From: Fimbriimonadaceae bacterium | GTDB lineage: Bacteria > Armatimonadota > Fimbriimonadia > Fimbriimonadales > Fimbriimonadaceae | Assembly (NCBI GenBank): GCA_947447315.1 | Contig: CANFJD010000126.1 | Span: 1-7,933, forward strand | Reading direction: 5' to 3' | DNA: 7,933 nucleotides | Part shown: piece by piece, positions 1 to 6,424 of the stretch | Layout: every line of letters begins with the position of its first letter | How positions within the stretch are numbered: position 1 is the first letter of the stretch | Notes under the pieces: generated by a model | The model's input: only the letters and a program-made list of their open reading frames with translations | What the model was told of the DNA's origin: nothing | Database searches by the model: none | Translations under genes and position numbers: made by a program

Positions 1-110
1 AAGTGAACCCAGTGAGAGATGGATTGCAGATGCTGGGCGATCTGGTGCGGTTGCGTCTTAAAGGCAAACGAAAGCGGACGGCGCCCAATCCGGTGACGGA
101 GGCAAGTTGA
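1..110 (+). CDS. C-terminal end of a probable family 2 glycosyltransferase (5' partial)
   Basis: An open frame with codons starting at base 3 runs to the TGA at 108-110 and gives 35 visible residues, beginning VNPVRDGLQMLGDLVRLRL and continuing into a tail rich in Lys and Arg. A basic tail containing a 'NPVRDGL.ML.DLLR.R' stretch is typical of the C-terminus of polyprenol-phosphate-type (DPM1-like) GT2 glycosyltransferases; that assignment is recalled family knowledge, because the catalytic domain lies outside the window. The stop overlaps the TTG start of the next gene (shared bases TTGA), so the two are very likely co-transcribed and translationally coupled. A GT2 followed by this type of methyltransferase is a common pairing in glycan or glycolipid gene sets. 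The reading frame is secure; the family call rests on a short tail only. Confidence 0.5.
   Translation, partial: VNPVRDGLQMLGDLVRLRLKGKRKRTAPNPVTEAS
98..102 (+). promoter_or_regulatory. Shine-Dalgarno GGAGG for the methyltransferase
   Basis: GGAGG lies 4 bases before the TTG at 107 and inside the last codons of the upstream gene. It is the strongest ribosome binding site in the window and supports the unusual TTG start, together with the overlap with the preceding stop codon. Confidence 0.6.
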
Positions 111-850
111 ACCCCGGCGAATACCAGAAGATGTTCGACCTAGAGGAGAGCTACTGGTGGTTCGTGGCCCGTCGGAAATTGGCGCTGGACCTGCTGGCGA
201 CGTTTGCAGAGAAGCCCGCACCACCGTACGATTTGCTTGATTTGGGCTGCGGAACCGGGATTTTACTTTCTGAAGCGGAAGGGGCTTGGCACGGGACGGG
301 CGCAGATTTTAGCCCGTTGGCACTGCAATTTTGTCGTTCACGGGGACTGAGTCGGCTGGTGTGCGCGGATGGCACTTCCCTGCCACTCAAGGACGAATCG
401 GTGGACGAGATCGTGGCGCTGGACGTTTTTGAACATATCGAGGACCACGCTGCGGCGTACCGGGAAGCGGCGAGGGTGCTTCGACCAGGGGGAGTGTTGG
501 TGATGAGTGTGCCGGCTTTTCGGTGGCTTTGGGGTCCACACGACGTCGCTCTTCACCATTTTCGGCGCTACACGCGCGCGGAGGTTTCGGAGTGCTTGAA
601 AACCGCCGGATTGGTGCCGGAGCGCGTGAGTTACGCCATTTTTCTGCTGTTCCCGCTGGTGATCTTGTCCCGTTTGATTGAGAAATTGAAGCCGGGTCCC
701 GCGGCGGCTTCGCTCCCCAAGGTGCCGGGATGGCTGAACCGGTGGCTCATGAATTTGGTAAATATGGAGTCTAAGCCGATTCAAGCCGGAATTACCCTTC
801 CCTGGGGTTCAAGCGTGGTCGCAGTCGCGAGGAAACCAAAGGAAGCATGA
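107..850 (+). CDS. Class I SAM-dependent methyltransferase
   Basis: The protein has 247 residues and a Rossmann-type methyltransferase core. Motif I is DLGCGTG at residues 45-51, the acidic/motif II stretch DEIVALDVFEHIED lies at 100-113, and the post-core strand LRPGGVLVMSVPA at 125-137. The N-terminus (EYQKMFDLEESYWWF, 5-19) and the block GPHDVALHHFRRYTRAEV (143-160) are hallmarks of a subgroup often found beside GT2 glycosyltransferases. A hydrophobic segment at about 175-188 (YAIFLLFPLVILSR) suggests membrane association. The likely role is methyl transfer to a sugar or lipid-linked glycan intermediate; the substrate cannot be read from sequence. The TTG start is chosen because of GGAGG at 98-102 and the 4-base overlap with the upstream stop. 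The gene's own stop overlaps the next start (ATGA, 847-850). Confidence 0.88.
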   Translation: MNPGEYQKMFDLEESYWWFVARRKLALDLLATFAEKPAPPYDLLDLGCGTGILLSEAEGAWHGTGADFSPLALQFCRSRGLSRLVCADGTSLPLKDESVDEIVALDVFEHIEDHAAAYREAARVLRPGGVLVMSVPAFRWLWGPHDVALHHFRRYTRAEVSECLKTAGLVPERVSYAIFLLFPLVILSRLIEKLKPGPAAASLPKVPGWLNRWLMNLVNMESKPIQAGITLPWGSSVVAVARKPKEA

Positions 851-1290
851 CGAACCAAGACTTGGCGCAGAAGCTAAAGGACCTGCGGGATTTTTTGATA
901 ATCGCGGGCTATCCCGAGGGGCACGCGACGCGGTATTCGCACATTGCCCGCTACATCGAGAAGATGAAGGAACCTGCCACCACAATGATGTCGGAGGGAC
1001 GGTTAGGCGAGATTCCCGGCGTGGGTCCGCTGGTGAAGCAGTACATTCGCGAGATTCTTCAGGATGGGGTGAGTTCTAAGCAATTGGAATTTGAAAAAGA
1101 CGCGCCGATCTCGGTTTTGGAATTGGTGCGGATTCCCGGTTTGGGGGCCAAGACGGCAAGGAGACTGTTTCAGGAGTTTGGAATCACCAGTCAGGCCGAA
1201 TTGAAGACGGCGCTGGAAGCCGACGTGTTCGTCGACGCAGCCGGTATTGGTCCGAAGACCTTGGCCACTTGGCGGCAATATGTCGGCTAG
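847..1290 (+). CDS. Stand-alone helix-hairpin-helix protein resembling the N-terminus of family X DNA polymerase
   Basis: This 147-residue protein carries three helix-hairpin-helix motifs: GEIPGVGPLVKQYIREI (54-70), ELVRIPGLGAKTARRLF (92-108) and AAGIGPKTLATWRQYV (131-146). The order (helical start 'NQDLAQKLKDLRDFL', then 'GRLGEIPGVG', then 'LELVRIPGLGAKTA') follows the 8-kDa plus HhH region of bacterial PolX. The nucleotidyltransferase domain with its Asp triad and the PHP domain are absent. HhH motifs bind DNA backbone without sequence preference, so a DNA-binding role is likely; lyase or other catalysis is not shown. It overlaps the methyltransferase stop (ATGA) and has AAAGGA at 838-843 as a short-spaced ribosome binding site. 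Bases 1291-1433 do not continue a polymerase frame, so this looks like a complete small gene rather than a local truncation, although an ancient domain loss is possible. Confidence 0.8.
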   Translation: MTNQDLAQKLKDLRDFLIIAGYPEGHATRYSHIARYIEKMKEPATTMMSEGRLGEIPGVGPLVKQYIREILQDGVSSKQLEFEKDAPISVLELVRIPGLGAKTARRLFQEFGITSQAELKTALEADVFVDAAGIGPKTLATWRQYVG

Positions 1291-1323
1291 CTAACGGTGA
1301 CCTTTGGCTCCAGATCTAAGCTT

Positions 1324-1343
1324 CGGCGGCAAGAGTGCCGGCG
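1324..1343 (+). terminator. Possible hairpin terminator after the HhH gene
   Basis: CGGCGGCA (1324-1331) pairs with TGCCGGCG (1336-1343) around an AGAG loop, with one G-G mismatch. Five T residues follow at 1352-1356, but 8 bases after the stem, which is further than in a canonical intrinsic terminator. It lies 33 bases past the HhH stop. It may end the glycosyltransferase-methyltransferase-HhH transcript; the displaced T run makes this uncertain. The rest of 1291-1433 holds no ORF or convincing promoter that I can see. Confidence 0.3.
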
Positions 1344-1433
1344 GTTCCAGGTTTTTCGCAACATCTCTTAAGACCGACCGTTCAATGGGACTTTAGCCAA
1401 CGGGAAGCGACAAACCCAAGTAAAGTTCCTGGC

Positions 1434-2189
1434 ATGGCAAAAATGATCATTGAAACCCGCGGACTAAGCAAGCGCTACGTGATGGGGGATCAAATCGTGG
1501 ATGCATTGAAAGACGTGAACCTTCAGATTGGTGAAGGTGAGTTCGTCGCGATCATGGGGCCGTCGGGTTCGGGCAAATCGACCTTCATGAACCTGATCGG
1601 ATGTCTTGACCGCCCCACGGCGGGCCAGTACTTTATCGATTCGCAGAACGTGGCCGGATTGGACGACAACCGTTTAGCCGATATCCGAAACAAGTACATC
1701 GGCTTTGTTTTTCAGAACTTCAACTTGTTACCGCGCACAAGCGCGCTTCGGAACGTGGAACTGCCACTTATGTACGCCGGGACGAAAAACCGAACGCAGA
1801 AGGCACGGGCAGCGCTAGAGCGGGTGGGACTGGGCAAGCGGTTAGACCATACACCGGCGATGCTCTCGGGCGGTCAGCAGCAGCGGGTGGCGATTGCCCG
1901 GGCGATCGTAAACGACCCAGCGATGATTTTAGGGGACGAGCCGACCGGTAACTTGGACTCTCGCACCAGTGAGGAAATCATGGCGGTGTTTCAGGAACTG
2001 AACAGTCAGGGCAAGACGGTGGTGATCGTCACCCACGAAGAGGAAATCGCTCACCACTGCAAGCGCATTATTCGTTTCCGCGACGGTGTCGTGCGGGTCG
2101 ACGAAAAGGTGGAAAAGCAGATCATCGCGAGCGAAGTCTTGGCGGAAATGGTGTCTCCGGAAGGCGAACGCGTCTCCGTTGGCTCGTAA
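1434..2189 (+). CDS. ABC transporter ATP-binding protein, MacB/LolD class
   Basis: The 251-residue nucleotide-binding domain is complete. Walker A is GPSGSGKS (42-49), the Q-loop FQNFNLLPRTSALRNVELPL (93-112), the signature LSGGQQQR (144-151), Walker B ending ILGDEP (165-170), the D-loop GNLDS (172-176) and the switch His in VTHE (199-202). The 'NLLPRTSALRNVELPLMYAG' and 'DEPTGNLDS' blocks mark the MacB/LolD/FtsE-like group, whose members power transport, lipoprotein release or mechanotransmission with FtsX/MacB-type permeases. Walker B has Gly (ILGDEPT) where Ala is usual, a tolerated change. A tail of about 35 residues after the core ends the protein. A start at the GTG at 1335 would add 33 residues without family resemblance and begin inside the hairpin; the ATG at 1434 or at 1443 fits the family. 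No permease lies on either side within the window. The downstream gene converges. Confidence 0.9.
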   Translation: MAKMIIETRGLSKRYVMGDQIVDALKDVNLQIGEGEFVAIMGPSGSGKSTFMNLIGCLDRPTAGQYFIDSQNVAGLDDNRLADIRNKYIGFVFQNFNLLPRTSALRNVELPLMYAGTKNRTQKARAALERVGLGKRLDHTPAMLSGGQQQRVAIARAIVNDPAMILGDEPTGNLDSRTSEEIMAVFQELNSQGKTVVIVTHEEEIAHHCKRIIRFRDGVVRVDEKVEKQIIASEVLAEMVSPEGERVSVGS

Positions 2190-2210
2190 TTCTGCAGTCG
2201 ATACGTCGTT

Positions 2211-2774
2211 CTAGCCAGCTAGCTTTTGCTTCACTTCGTCACGATGCTTCACCGCGGTGAGGTCCTCGGGGTTAACCGCTAGGTAGCTTTCCCATACGCG
2301 AAGGGCGTTTTTGAGGTCGCCAGTGCGTTCGTAGCTGTGGGCGAGGAGGCGGAAAACATTGGCGTGGACTCCTTTGTGGGAGATCGCAGGATTGGCTACG
2401 GCAATGACTCGCTTGTAGTCTTTCGACATGTAAGCCTTCTGTACGATCGGGAGGACGGCATCGGGGTCGTTGGGATTTCTGGAGGCATAGCGGCTGTAGG
2501 CAGCTTCTGCGTTCGGATTATCCTTGACGTTTTCGTACATCCAGCCAAGATTGGTGGCGATGTCGTAGTCGTGGGGATAGAGCTCGGCCTGGAACCTAAT
2601 AAGCTGGATGATGACGGGAAAATCGCCCTGATCCCACCACACGTCAACCTGGGTATTGGTTCGGTTGTATACGGCAGCCCATATCGCCGCTTGCCGCTTT
2701 TGAGTTGGGGATATTGCTTCGGTGGGCGCCGTTGCGGAATGAGCAAGCACCAGCGCCGCCACCAAATTCAACAT
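2211..2774 (-). CDS. Exported TPR-repeat protein
   Basis: This 187-residue protein starts with a hydrophobic leader (MLNLVAALVLAHSATA) resembling a short signal peptide, with likely cleavage near residue 16 after Ala-Thr-Ala. The start has no preceding basic residue, which is atypical. The rest is helical with tetratricopeptide-type repeats: about 50-68 (ending FQAELYPHDY), 70-103 (DIATNLGWMYEN ... YSRYASRNPNDP), a degenerate one at 104-132, and the clearest at 137-170 (FRLLAHSYERTGDLKNALRVWESYLAVNPED). TPRs form protein-binding scaffolds, so a periplasmic or surface-side interaction role is likely; the partner is unknown. No Shine-Dalgarno sequence is visible before the ATG. The gene converges on the ABC ATPase gene with a 21-base gap and diverges from the oxidoreductase gene across 54 bases. 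Confidence 0.8.
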   Translation of the reverse strand: MLNLVAALVLAHSATAPTEAISPTQKRQAAIWAAVYNRTNTQVDVWWDQGDFPVIIQLIRFQAELYPHDYDIATNLGWMYENVKDNPNAEAAYSRYASRNPNDPDAVLPIVQKAYMSKDYKRVIAVANPAISHKGVHANVFRLLAHSYERTGDLKNALRVWESYLAVNPEDLTAVKHRDEVKQKLAG

Positions 2775-2828
2775 ATTTATTTAGACGCCGGTAGAGCCTA
2801 TCGACGTTCGCCGGATAAGATAGGGATC

Positions 2829-3908
2829 ATGCAATCACTGCGGATTGGAGTTATTGGGCTTGGAAACATGGGTGCCGCCCACATCAAAAATCATATTCCT
2901 CAGGTCGAAGGGCTCACTCTCACGGCCGTTGCGGATATGGACGAATCCCGATTGGGCAACTACGATGTTCCCGGGTTCACCACTTCCAAAGAGTTGATTG
3001 AATCGGGCCTGGTGGATACGGTACTCATCTGCACACCTCACTTTGACCACACGGAATCGGGCATTCTGGCCCTGAACCATGGGTTGCACACGTTGCTGGA
3101 AAAGCCGATCTCGGTTCATAAGGCCGACGCAGAGCGACTTTTGGCGGCGGACACCGGCAAGGTCGTGTTTGGGGCGATGTTTAATCAGCGCACCGATCCG
3201 CGCTACCGGCGGTTGCGTCAACTGATTCAGTCCGGCACGCTGGGTTCCTTACAGCGAATTCATTGGACGATTACCAACTGGTTTCGCCCCGAGGCGTACT
3301 ATAAGAGTGGCGGGTGGCGAGCGACCTGGGCCGGAGAAGGCGGTGGGGTGCTGCTAAATCAATGTCCGCACAATATTGATCTTTATCAGTGGATGTTTGG
3401 GGTTCCGACGCGAATTACTGCCGTGTGCGGATTTGGAAAGTTTCACGAAATTGAAGTGGAAGATTCCGTCACCGCGATTTTCGAGCACGGGAACGGAGCC
3501 GTCGGAGTGTTTGAGACGTCCACGTGCGAATTGCCGGGGACCAATCGATTAGAAGTGGCGGGTGATCTTGGGCGAGCTGTTTTGGAAGGGGACAATCTGA
3601 CGCTGGACCTGTACCCGACGTCGAATCGAGAATTTAGCAATACCGTTCAGGAACTGTTTCCATGGCGTAAGCCAGATTCGACGGTGGAGACGTTCTCGGG
3701 CAACGGGGATCAACACACGGGAATCATTCGAAATTTCGTGGCGGCCATTAACGGCACCGAACCACTTCTCGCTCCGGCGCCCGAAGGCATCCACAGCGTG
3801 GAGATGGCGAACGCGATGATCTGGAGTGGGCTCGAGAGACGCGCGATTGAGCTACCGATGGATGCGGCGGGCTATGCCGCCGTACTCAAGCATTTGCAGA
3901 CGAAGTAG
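2829..3908 (+). CDS. Gfo/Idh/MocA family oxidoreductase
   Basis: This 359-residue protein is a typical NAD(P)-dependent sugar or inositol dehydrogenase-family member. The N-terminal Rossmann fold begins IGVIGLGNMGAAH (6-18, GxGxxG). The family EKP motif is at 91-93 (LLEKPIS), with Lys92 the usual catalytic lysine. The C-terminal substrate domain has GGGVLLNQCPHNIDLYQWMFG (171-191), in which His181 and Asp184 match the family's HxxDL motif. The substrate is probably a sugar, sugar nucleotide or cyclitol, but cannot be specified. The ATG at 2829 starts exactly at the family N-terminus and has AGGG at 2822-2825. The frame is open another 164 codons upstream, but that stretch is antisense to the TPR gene and unlike the family. 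The stop at 3906-3908 lies 23 bases inside the convergent acyltransferase gene. Confidence 0.92.
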   Translation: MQSLRIGVIGLGNMGAAHIKNHIPQVEGLTLTAVADMDESRLGNYDVPGFTTSKELIESGLVDTVLICTPHFDHTESGILALNHGLHTLLEKPISVHKADAERLLAADTGKVVFGAMFNQRTDPRYRRLRQLIQSGTLGSLQRIHWTITNWFRPEAYYKSGGWRATWAGEGGGVLLNQCPHNIDLYQWMFGVPTRITAVCGFGKFHEIEVEDSVTAIFEHGNGAVGVFETSTCELPGTNRLEVAGDLGRAVLEGDNLTLDLYPTSNREFSNTVQELFPWRKPDSTVETFSGNGDQHTGIIRNFVAAINGTEPLLAPAPEGIHSVEMANAMIWSGLERRAIELPMDAAGYAAVLKHLQTK

Positions 3909-4890
3909 GGGTGGTCCGACCGGCGCGCGGAAACAGCCGGTCGGTCAACTTCTTTTCGATGTAAATGTAGCTGAGATAGCTGACCAGAATCGCGACGGCG
4001 GGCCCTAACAATAGGAACACCGCTGCATCCACCGAGGGCGAACCATATTTCGTGAGAATGCGGCGTATAGGGTCCAACACAAACGGGTGGATGAGATAAA
4101 GGCTGTAGCTGACAGCGCCCAAAAACTGCCAGACCGGCATTTGTAGAAACCGACTGAGCCATCCTTGCTCGGTAGCAATGGTTCCAAACATCACCAAGAC
4201 AGGCACCAGCGCAAAGAGGGGTTGGATACTGAAGGCCCAGATTCCGACGCCGTAGGCGATCAATCCGACCGGGCCCGCCATAAACGGTTTCAACCGAGGA
4301 TTCTTGTACTCGTAGCACCAAAAAATACCGATTAAAAAGAAAGCGGCATTCGGATGCATATAGATCGTAAATGCCGACAAAAGTAGGCCCAGCCAAGTGA
4401 TCCATTTATGCCGTGGATACGCAAAAAAGCACACCGCGGCCAGAATGTAGAACGCCGATTCGTAGCTGAGTGACCAAGCATTCTTCTGGGCGATCGGAAG
4501 TTTGAAAATGCCCGGCAAGAAGAGTGAATTACTCAAGAAGTGGCCGAGCAACGCAACTGGCTGATGCTTCAGCTTGCCGATCCATTCGTAGTTCACGAAT
4601 GGACCAACTGCGAAGAAAATCAGGTTCAAAATGAAGAAAACGGGATAGATTCGCTTCACTCGATTGAGGGCAAATTTTCCGATTGTCTTATTCTTTGGCA
4701 GCGTTTGTAGGATTAAGAATCCACTTATACAAAAAAAGACACAAACCGCATATACGCCTAATTCCGAAAGGACCGGAAATCGGGGAAAGAGCGAATTCCA
4801 GTACCCCCTTTCGGCACCCATGTTGTGGGTGTGAAAAATCAGTACAGAAAGCGCCGCTAGCCCTCGCAAACCTTGGAGCGATCGGTTCAA
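3886..4890 (-). CDS. Acyltransferase-3 family membrane protein (OafA/YrhL-like)
   Basis: The 334-residue polytopic membrane protein has the acyltransferase-3 layout. The first helix carries LQGLRGLAALSVLIFH (5-20) with the conserved Arg9 and His20. A second helix contains VFFCISGFLI (51-60), followed by the basic loop RVKRIYPVF (77-85). Next come AWSLSYESAFYIL (138-150) and a late SYSLYLIHPF (261-270). About ten membrane segments can be seen. Family members move acyl groups from acyl-CoA onto surface sugars (O-antigen, exopolysaccharide, peptidoglycan). The TTG at 4890 is the only usual start between the in-frame TAA and the first helix. No Shine-Dalgarno is seen. A TATACT hexamer (4932-4927, minus) 36 bases upstream could be a -10 element but has no -35 partner. 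The gene lies 68 bases after the glycosidase gene and is probably the last of the minus-strand operon. Its 3' end overlaps the convergent oxidoreductase gene. Confidence 0.88.
   Translation of the reverse strand: MNRSLQGLRGLAALSVLIFHTHNMGAERGYWNSLFPRFPVLSELGVYAVCVFFCISGFLILQTLPKNKTIGKFALNRVKRIYPVFFILNLIFFAVGPFVNYEWIGKLKHQPVALLGHFLSNSLFLPGIFKLPIAQKNAWSLSYESAFYILAAVCFFAYPRHKWITWLGLLLSAFTIYMHPNAAFFLIGIFWCYEYKNPRLKPFMAGPVGLIAYGVGIWAFSIQPLFALVPVLVMFGTIATEQGWLSRFLQMPVWQFLGAVSYSLYLIHPFVLDPIRRILTKYGSPSVDAAVFLLLGPAVAILVSYLSYIYIEKKLTDRLFPRAGRTTPTSSANA
3916..3944 (+). terminator. Intrinsic-type terminator for the oxidoreductase gene, inside the convergent acyltransferase gene
   Basis: CCGACCGGC (3916-3924) pairs perfectly with GCCGGTCGG (3936-3944), giving a 9-bp GC-rich stem with an 11-base loop. 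A pyrimidine-rich, T-rich tail (TCAACTTCTTTTC) follows on the plus strand. It begins 8 bases after the oxidoreductase stop. On the minus strand no T run follows the stem, so the signal is directional. The DNA is also coding for the last residues of the acyltransferase. The interrupted T tract keeps confidence moderate. Confidence 0.5.
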
Positions 4891-4958
4891 TTCGGTGGGT
4901 TTGGCAGCGACTTCAGCGATGCGAGAAGTATACCGACGCGGTTACGGCACCGGAGACG

Positions 4959-6413
4959 CTACCGGCGAGGTGCCAGTTGCCGAGATACTTCCAGCTCCGC
5001 TACTTTTCCGTGCAACACGCCCCTGACGTAGGCCTTGGGTATTTCACTGCGAGCGATTCCATCTTCTTCACTTTTTCCTTCTGCTCCCACCCATACGAGT
5101 CGCCCATCTGGATCAACCGTAATCGGGCCCCGAGTCGACCACACGATGTCCCGGTCGGCGACGTCGGACGCTCCCGACTTTCCGCGAGCGTAGAACATGC
5201 CTTCTTGATTCACGATGCGGACAGAAAAATCGCTGGCGGCCGGCTCCATGGGGTAGGAAACAATCACGCCGTTCGCTACTGCTCGTTCCCGTCCATCACT
5301 CGGTCGATTGACCGCGGCACCGTAGATCGACAACACGCTGCTGCCGCCGCCATCCAAATTTAGGGCGTCGCTACACCCTAGGTTCCGCATGATATGCGCC
5401 ATTTCCTGGAGAGTGGCACCCACGCTGATTTTAGAGCGGCCATCGGTGACTACCAACCAAATGTCGCCCGCGGCGGATCTTCCGATGGCGGTGCGGGGAT
5501 GACGCGCATCGGCGAACGACGTTGGAAAACCCTCGGCTTTGTCCGTGACCGAGACTGCGCCATCCTTCACCAACACCGGCCCGCCACCAATTGCATTCTC
5601 AAATCCCTTGGGGTCGAAACCGGTTAGAGACAGCGAGAGGTCGACCTTGGCACCGACCCGCAGCGAAGAGACCCGGTCCGCCCCAGCTCCCTGACCCACG
5701 AGCACGATCATGCCAGATTCGACCGCAGTACGGGGGCGATCGGTGGCGATTGATTCGACGGTGCCAATGGCCTTCAATCCCCACTGCCGGGTGCTGGAAT
5801 CTACGCGGATGATAGCGACGGCGTTAGGAAGCTTTCCAACGGCGATTCCGGCGCTGTCGTCGTTAAGCACAACGGCATTTTGCGGGCAATCTTGGTTTAA
5901 GCCATCAATCGCAAAGTTGCTGACTCCTGAACTTTGAGCGAGTCCTTTCAGCGACACGTATCCCAATTTCGCACCGGCCGGCCCCCAGGCGAAGAATGCG
6001 CGGGTGGAATATGGGCCACTCACCAACTGCCCCTCCTTGACCATTAATCCCAACGGATCACCAGAGTTGTAATTCTTGCCGAGAGGAAAGAAGTCTGCGT
6101 TAATCCCGATCTCCGCCTGGTTTTCGGCGACCAGCGAGGTTACGGTTCCGCGGCCAAATGTCTTCGAATTGTCGTAGACCACCCCACCGGCTAGAGCAGG
6201 CAGCACTTCCACGCCGGGCGTTCCGGGAGTGATGCGAACGGCGAAGACGTCACGGGGCAAGGTCCGATCACGTTCGATACGGAGGGCGACGCCAGGCGCA
6301 AGGGGTTTTTCCCAAACTGATACATCCGGCGTTCCTTGGGCACCTAGTGCTAATAAGATGGCGATACAAGGAACCACCCGCGGTGCCAGAGAGCTAAGGA
6401 TTGGAATATGCAT
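4959..6413 (-). CDS. Secreted phosphodiester glycosidase (NAGPA-domain) with C-terminal Ig-like tail
   Basis: This 484-residue protein has a signal peptide: Arg12, then a hydrophobic core at about 13-24 (VVPCIAILLALG), with likely cleavage near 27. The NAGPA/DUF2233 domain spans about 55-387, with INADFF (104-109), AIGGGPVLV (274-282), RHPRTAIG (304-311), LVVTDGR (320-326) and NLDGGGSS (352-359). These are the blocks of the phosphodiester alpha-N-acetylglucosaminidase family, which removes N-acetylglucosamine from a phosphodiester in the mammalian enzyme. Bacterial members are thought to act on surface or environmental phosphoglycans. Residues 395-480 form a separate beta-rich tail with the pattern 'IVWSTRG...VDPDGRLVWVGAEGK...AYVRG', similar to bacterial Ig-like (BIG2-type) domains; this is inferred from pattern only. 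It starts 11 bases after the LD-carboxypeptidase stop without a good ribosome binding site, suggesting operon reinitiation. Confidence 0.87.
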   Translation of the reverse strand: MHIPILSSLAPRVVPCIAILLALGAQGTPDVSVWEKPLAPGVALRIERDRTLPRDVFAVRITPGTPGVEVLPALAGGVVYDNSKTFGRGTVTSLVAENQAEIGINADFFPLGKNYNSGDPLGLMVKEGQLVSGPYSTRAFFAWGPAGAKLGYVSLKGLAQSSGVSNFAIDGLNQDCPQNAVVLNDDSAGIAVGKLPNAVAIIRVDSSTRQWGLKAIGTVESIATDRPRTAVESGMIVLVGQGAGADRVSSLRVGAKVDLSLSLTGFDPKGFENAIGGGPVLVKDGAVSVTDKAEGFPTSFADARHPRTAIGRSAAGDIWLVVTDGRSKISVGATLQEMAHIMRNLGCSDALNLDGGGSSVLSIYGAAVNRPSDGRERAVANGVIVSYPMEPAASDFSVRIVNQEGMFYARGKSGASDVADRDIVWSTRGPITVDPDGRLVWVGAEGKSEEDGIARSEIPKAYVRGVLHGKVAELEVSRQLAPRR

Positions 6414-6424
6414 GGGAAAGGGCC

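Noticed and set aside
338..784. 148-codon minus-strand open frame inside the methyltransferase gene
   Set aside because: It is a shadow of the methyltransferase, rich in Arg, His and Gln, with no domain pattern.
1335..1433. 33-residue N-terminal extension of the ABC ATPase from a GTG
   Set aside because: It has no family resemblance and no ribosome binding site, and it begins inside a hairpin. ATPases of this class start close to the residue encoded at 1434 or 1443.
2797..2824. CCTATC ... GATAGG inverted repeat in the divergent TPR/oxidoreductase spacer as a possible operator
   Set aside because: Six-base arms in a 54-base spacer are reasonably likely by chance, and no -10/-35 pair could be placed around them.
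2337..2828. 164-codon open extension upstream of the oxidoreductase ATG
   Set aside because: It lies antisense to the well-supported TPR gene and is unlike the family. The Rossmann start follows directly after the ATG at 2829.
4927..4932. TATACT on the minus strand as a promoter for the acyltransferase-3 gene
   Set aside because: It is a good -10 match, but no -35 element lies at 16-18 bases, and the gene can be served by the upstream operon transcript.
4683..5363. 226-codon plus-strand open frame across the acyltransferase/glycosidase junction
   Set aside because: It is antisense to two genes with complete motif sets, and its low-complexity translation shows no recognisable domain.
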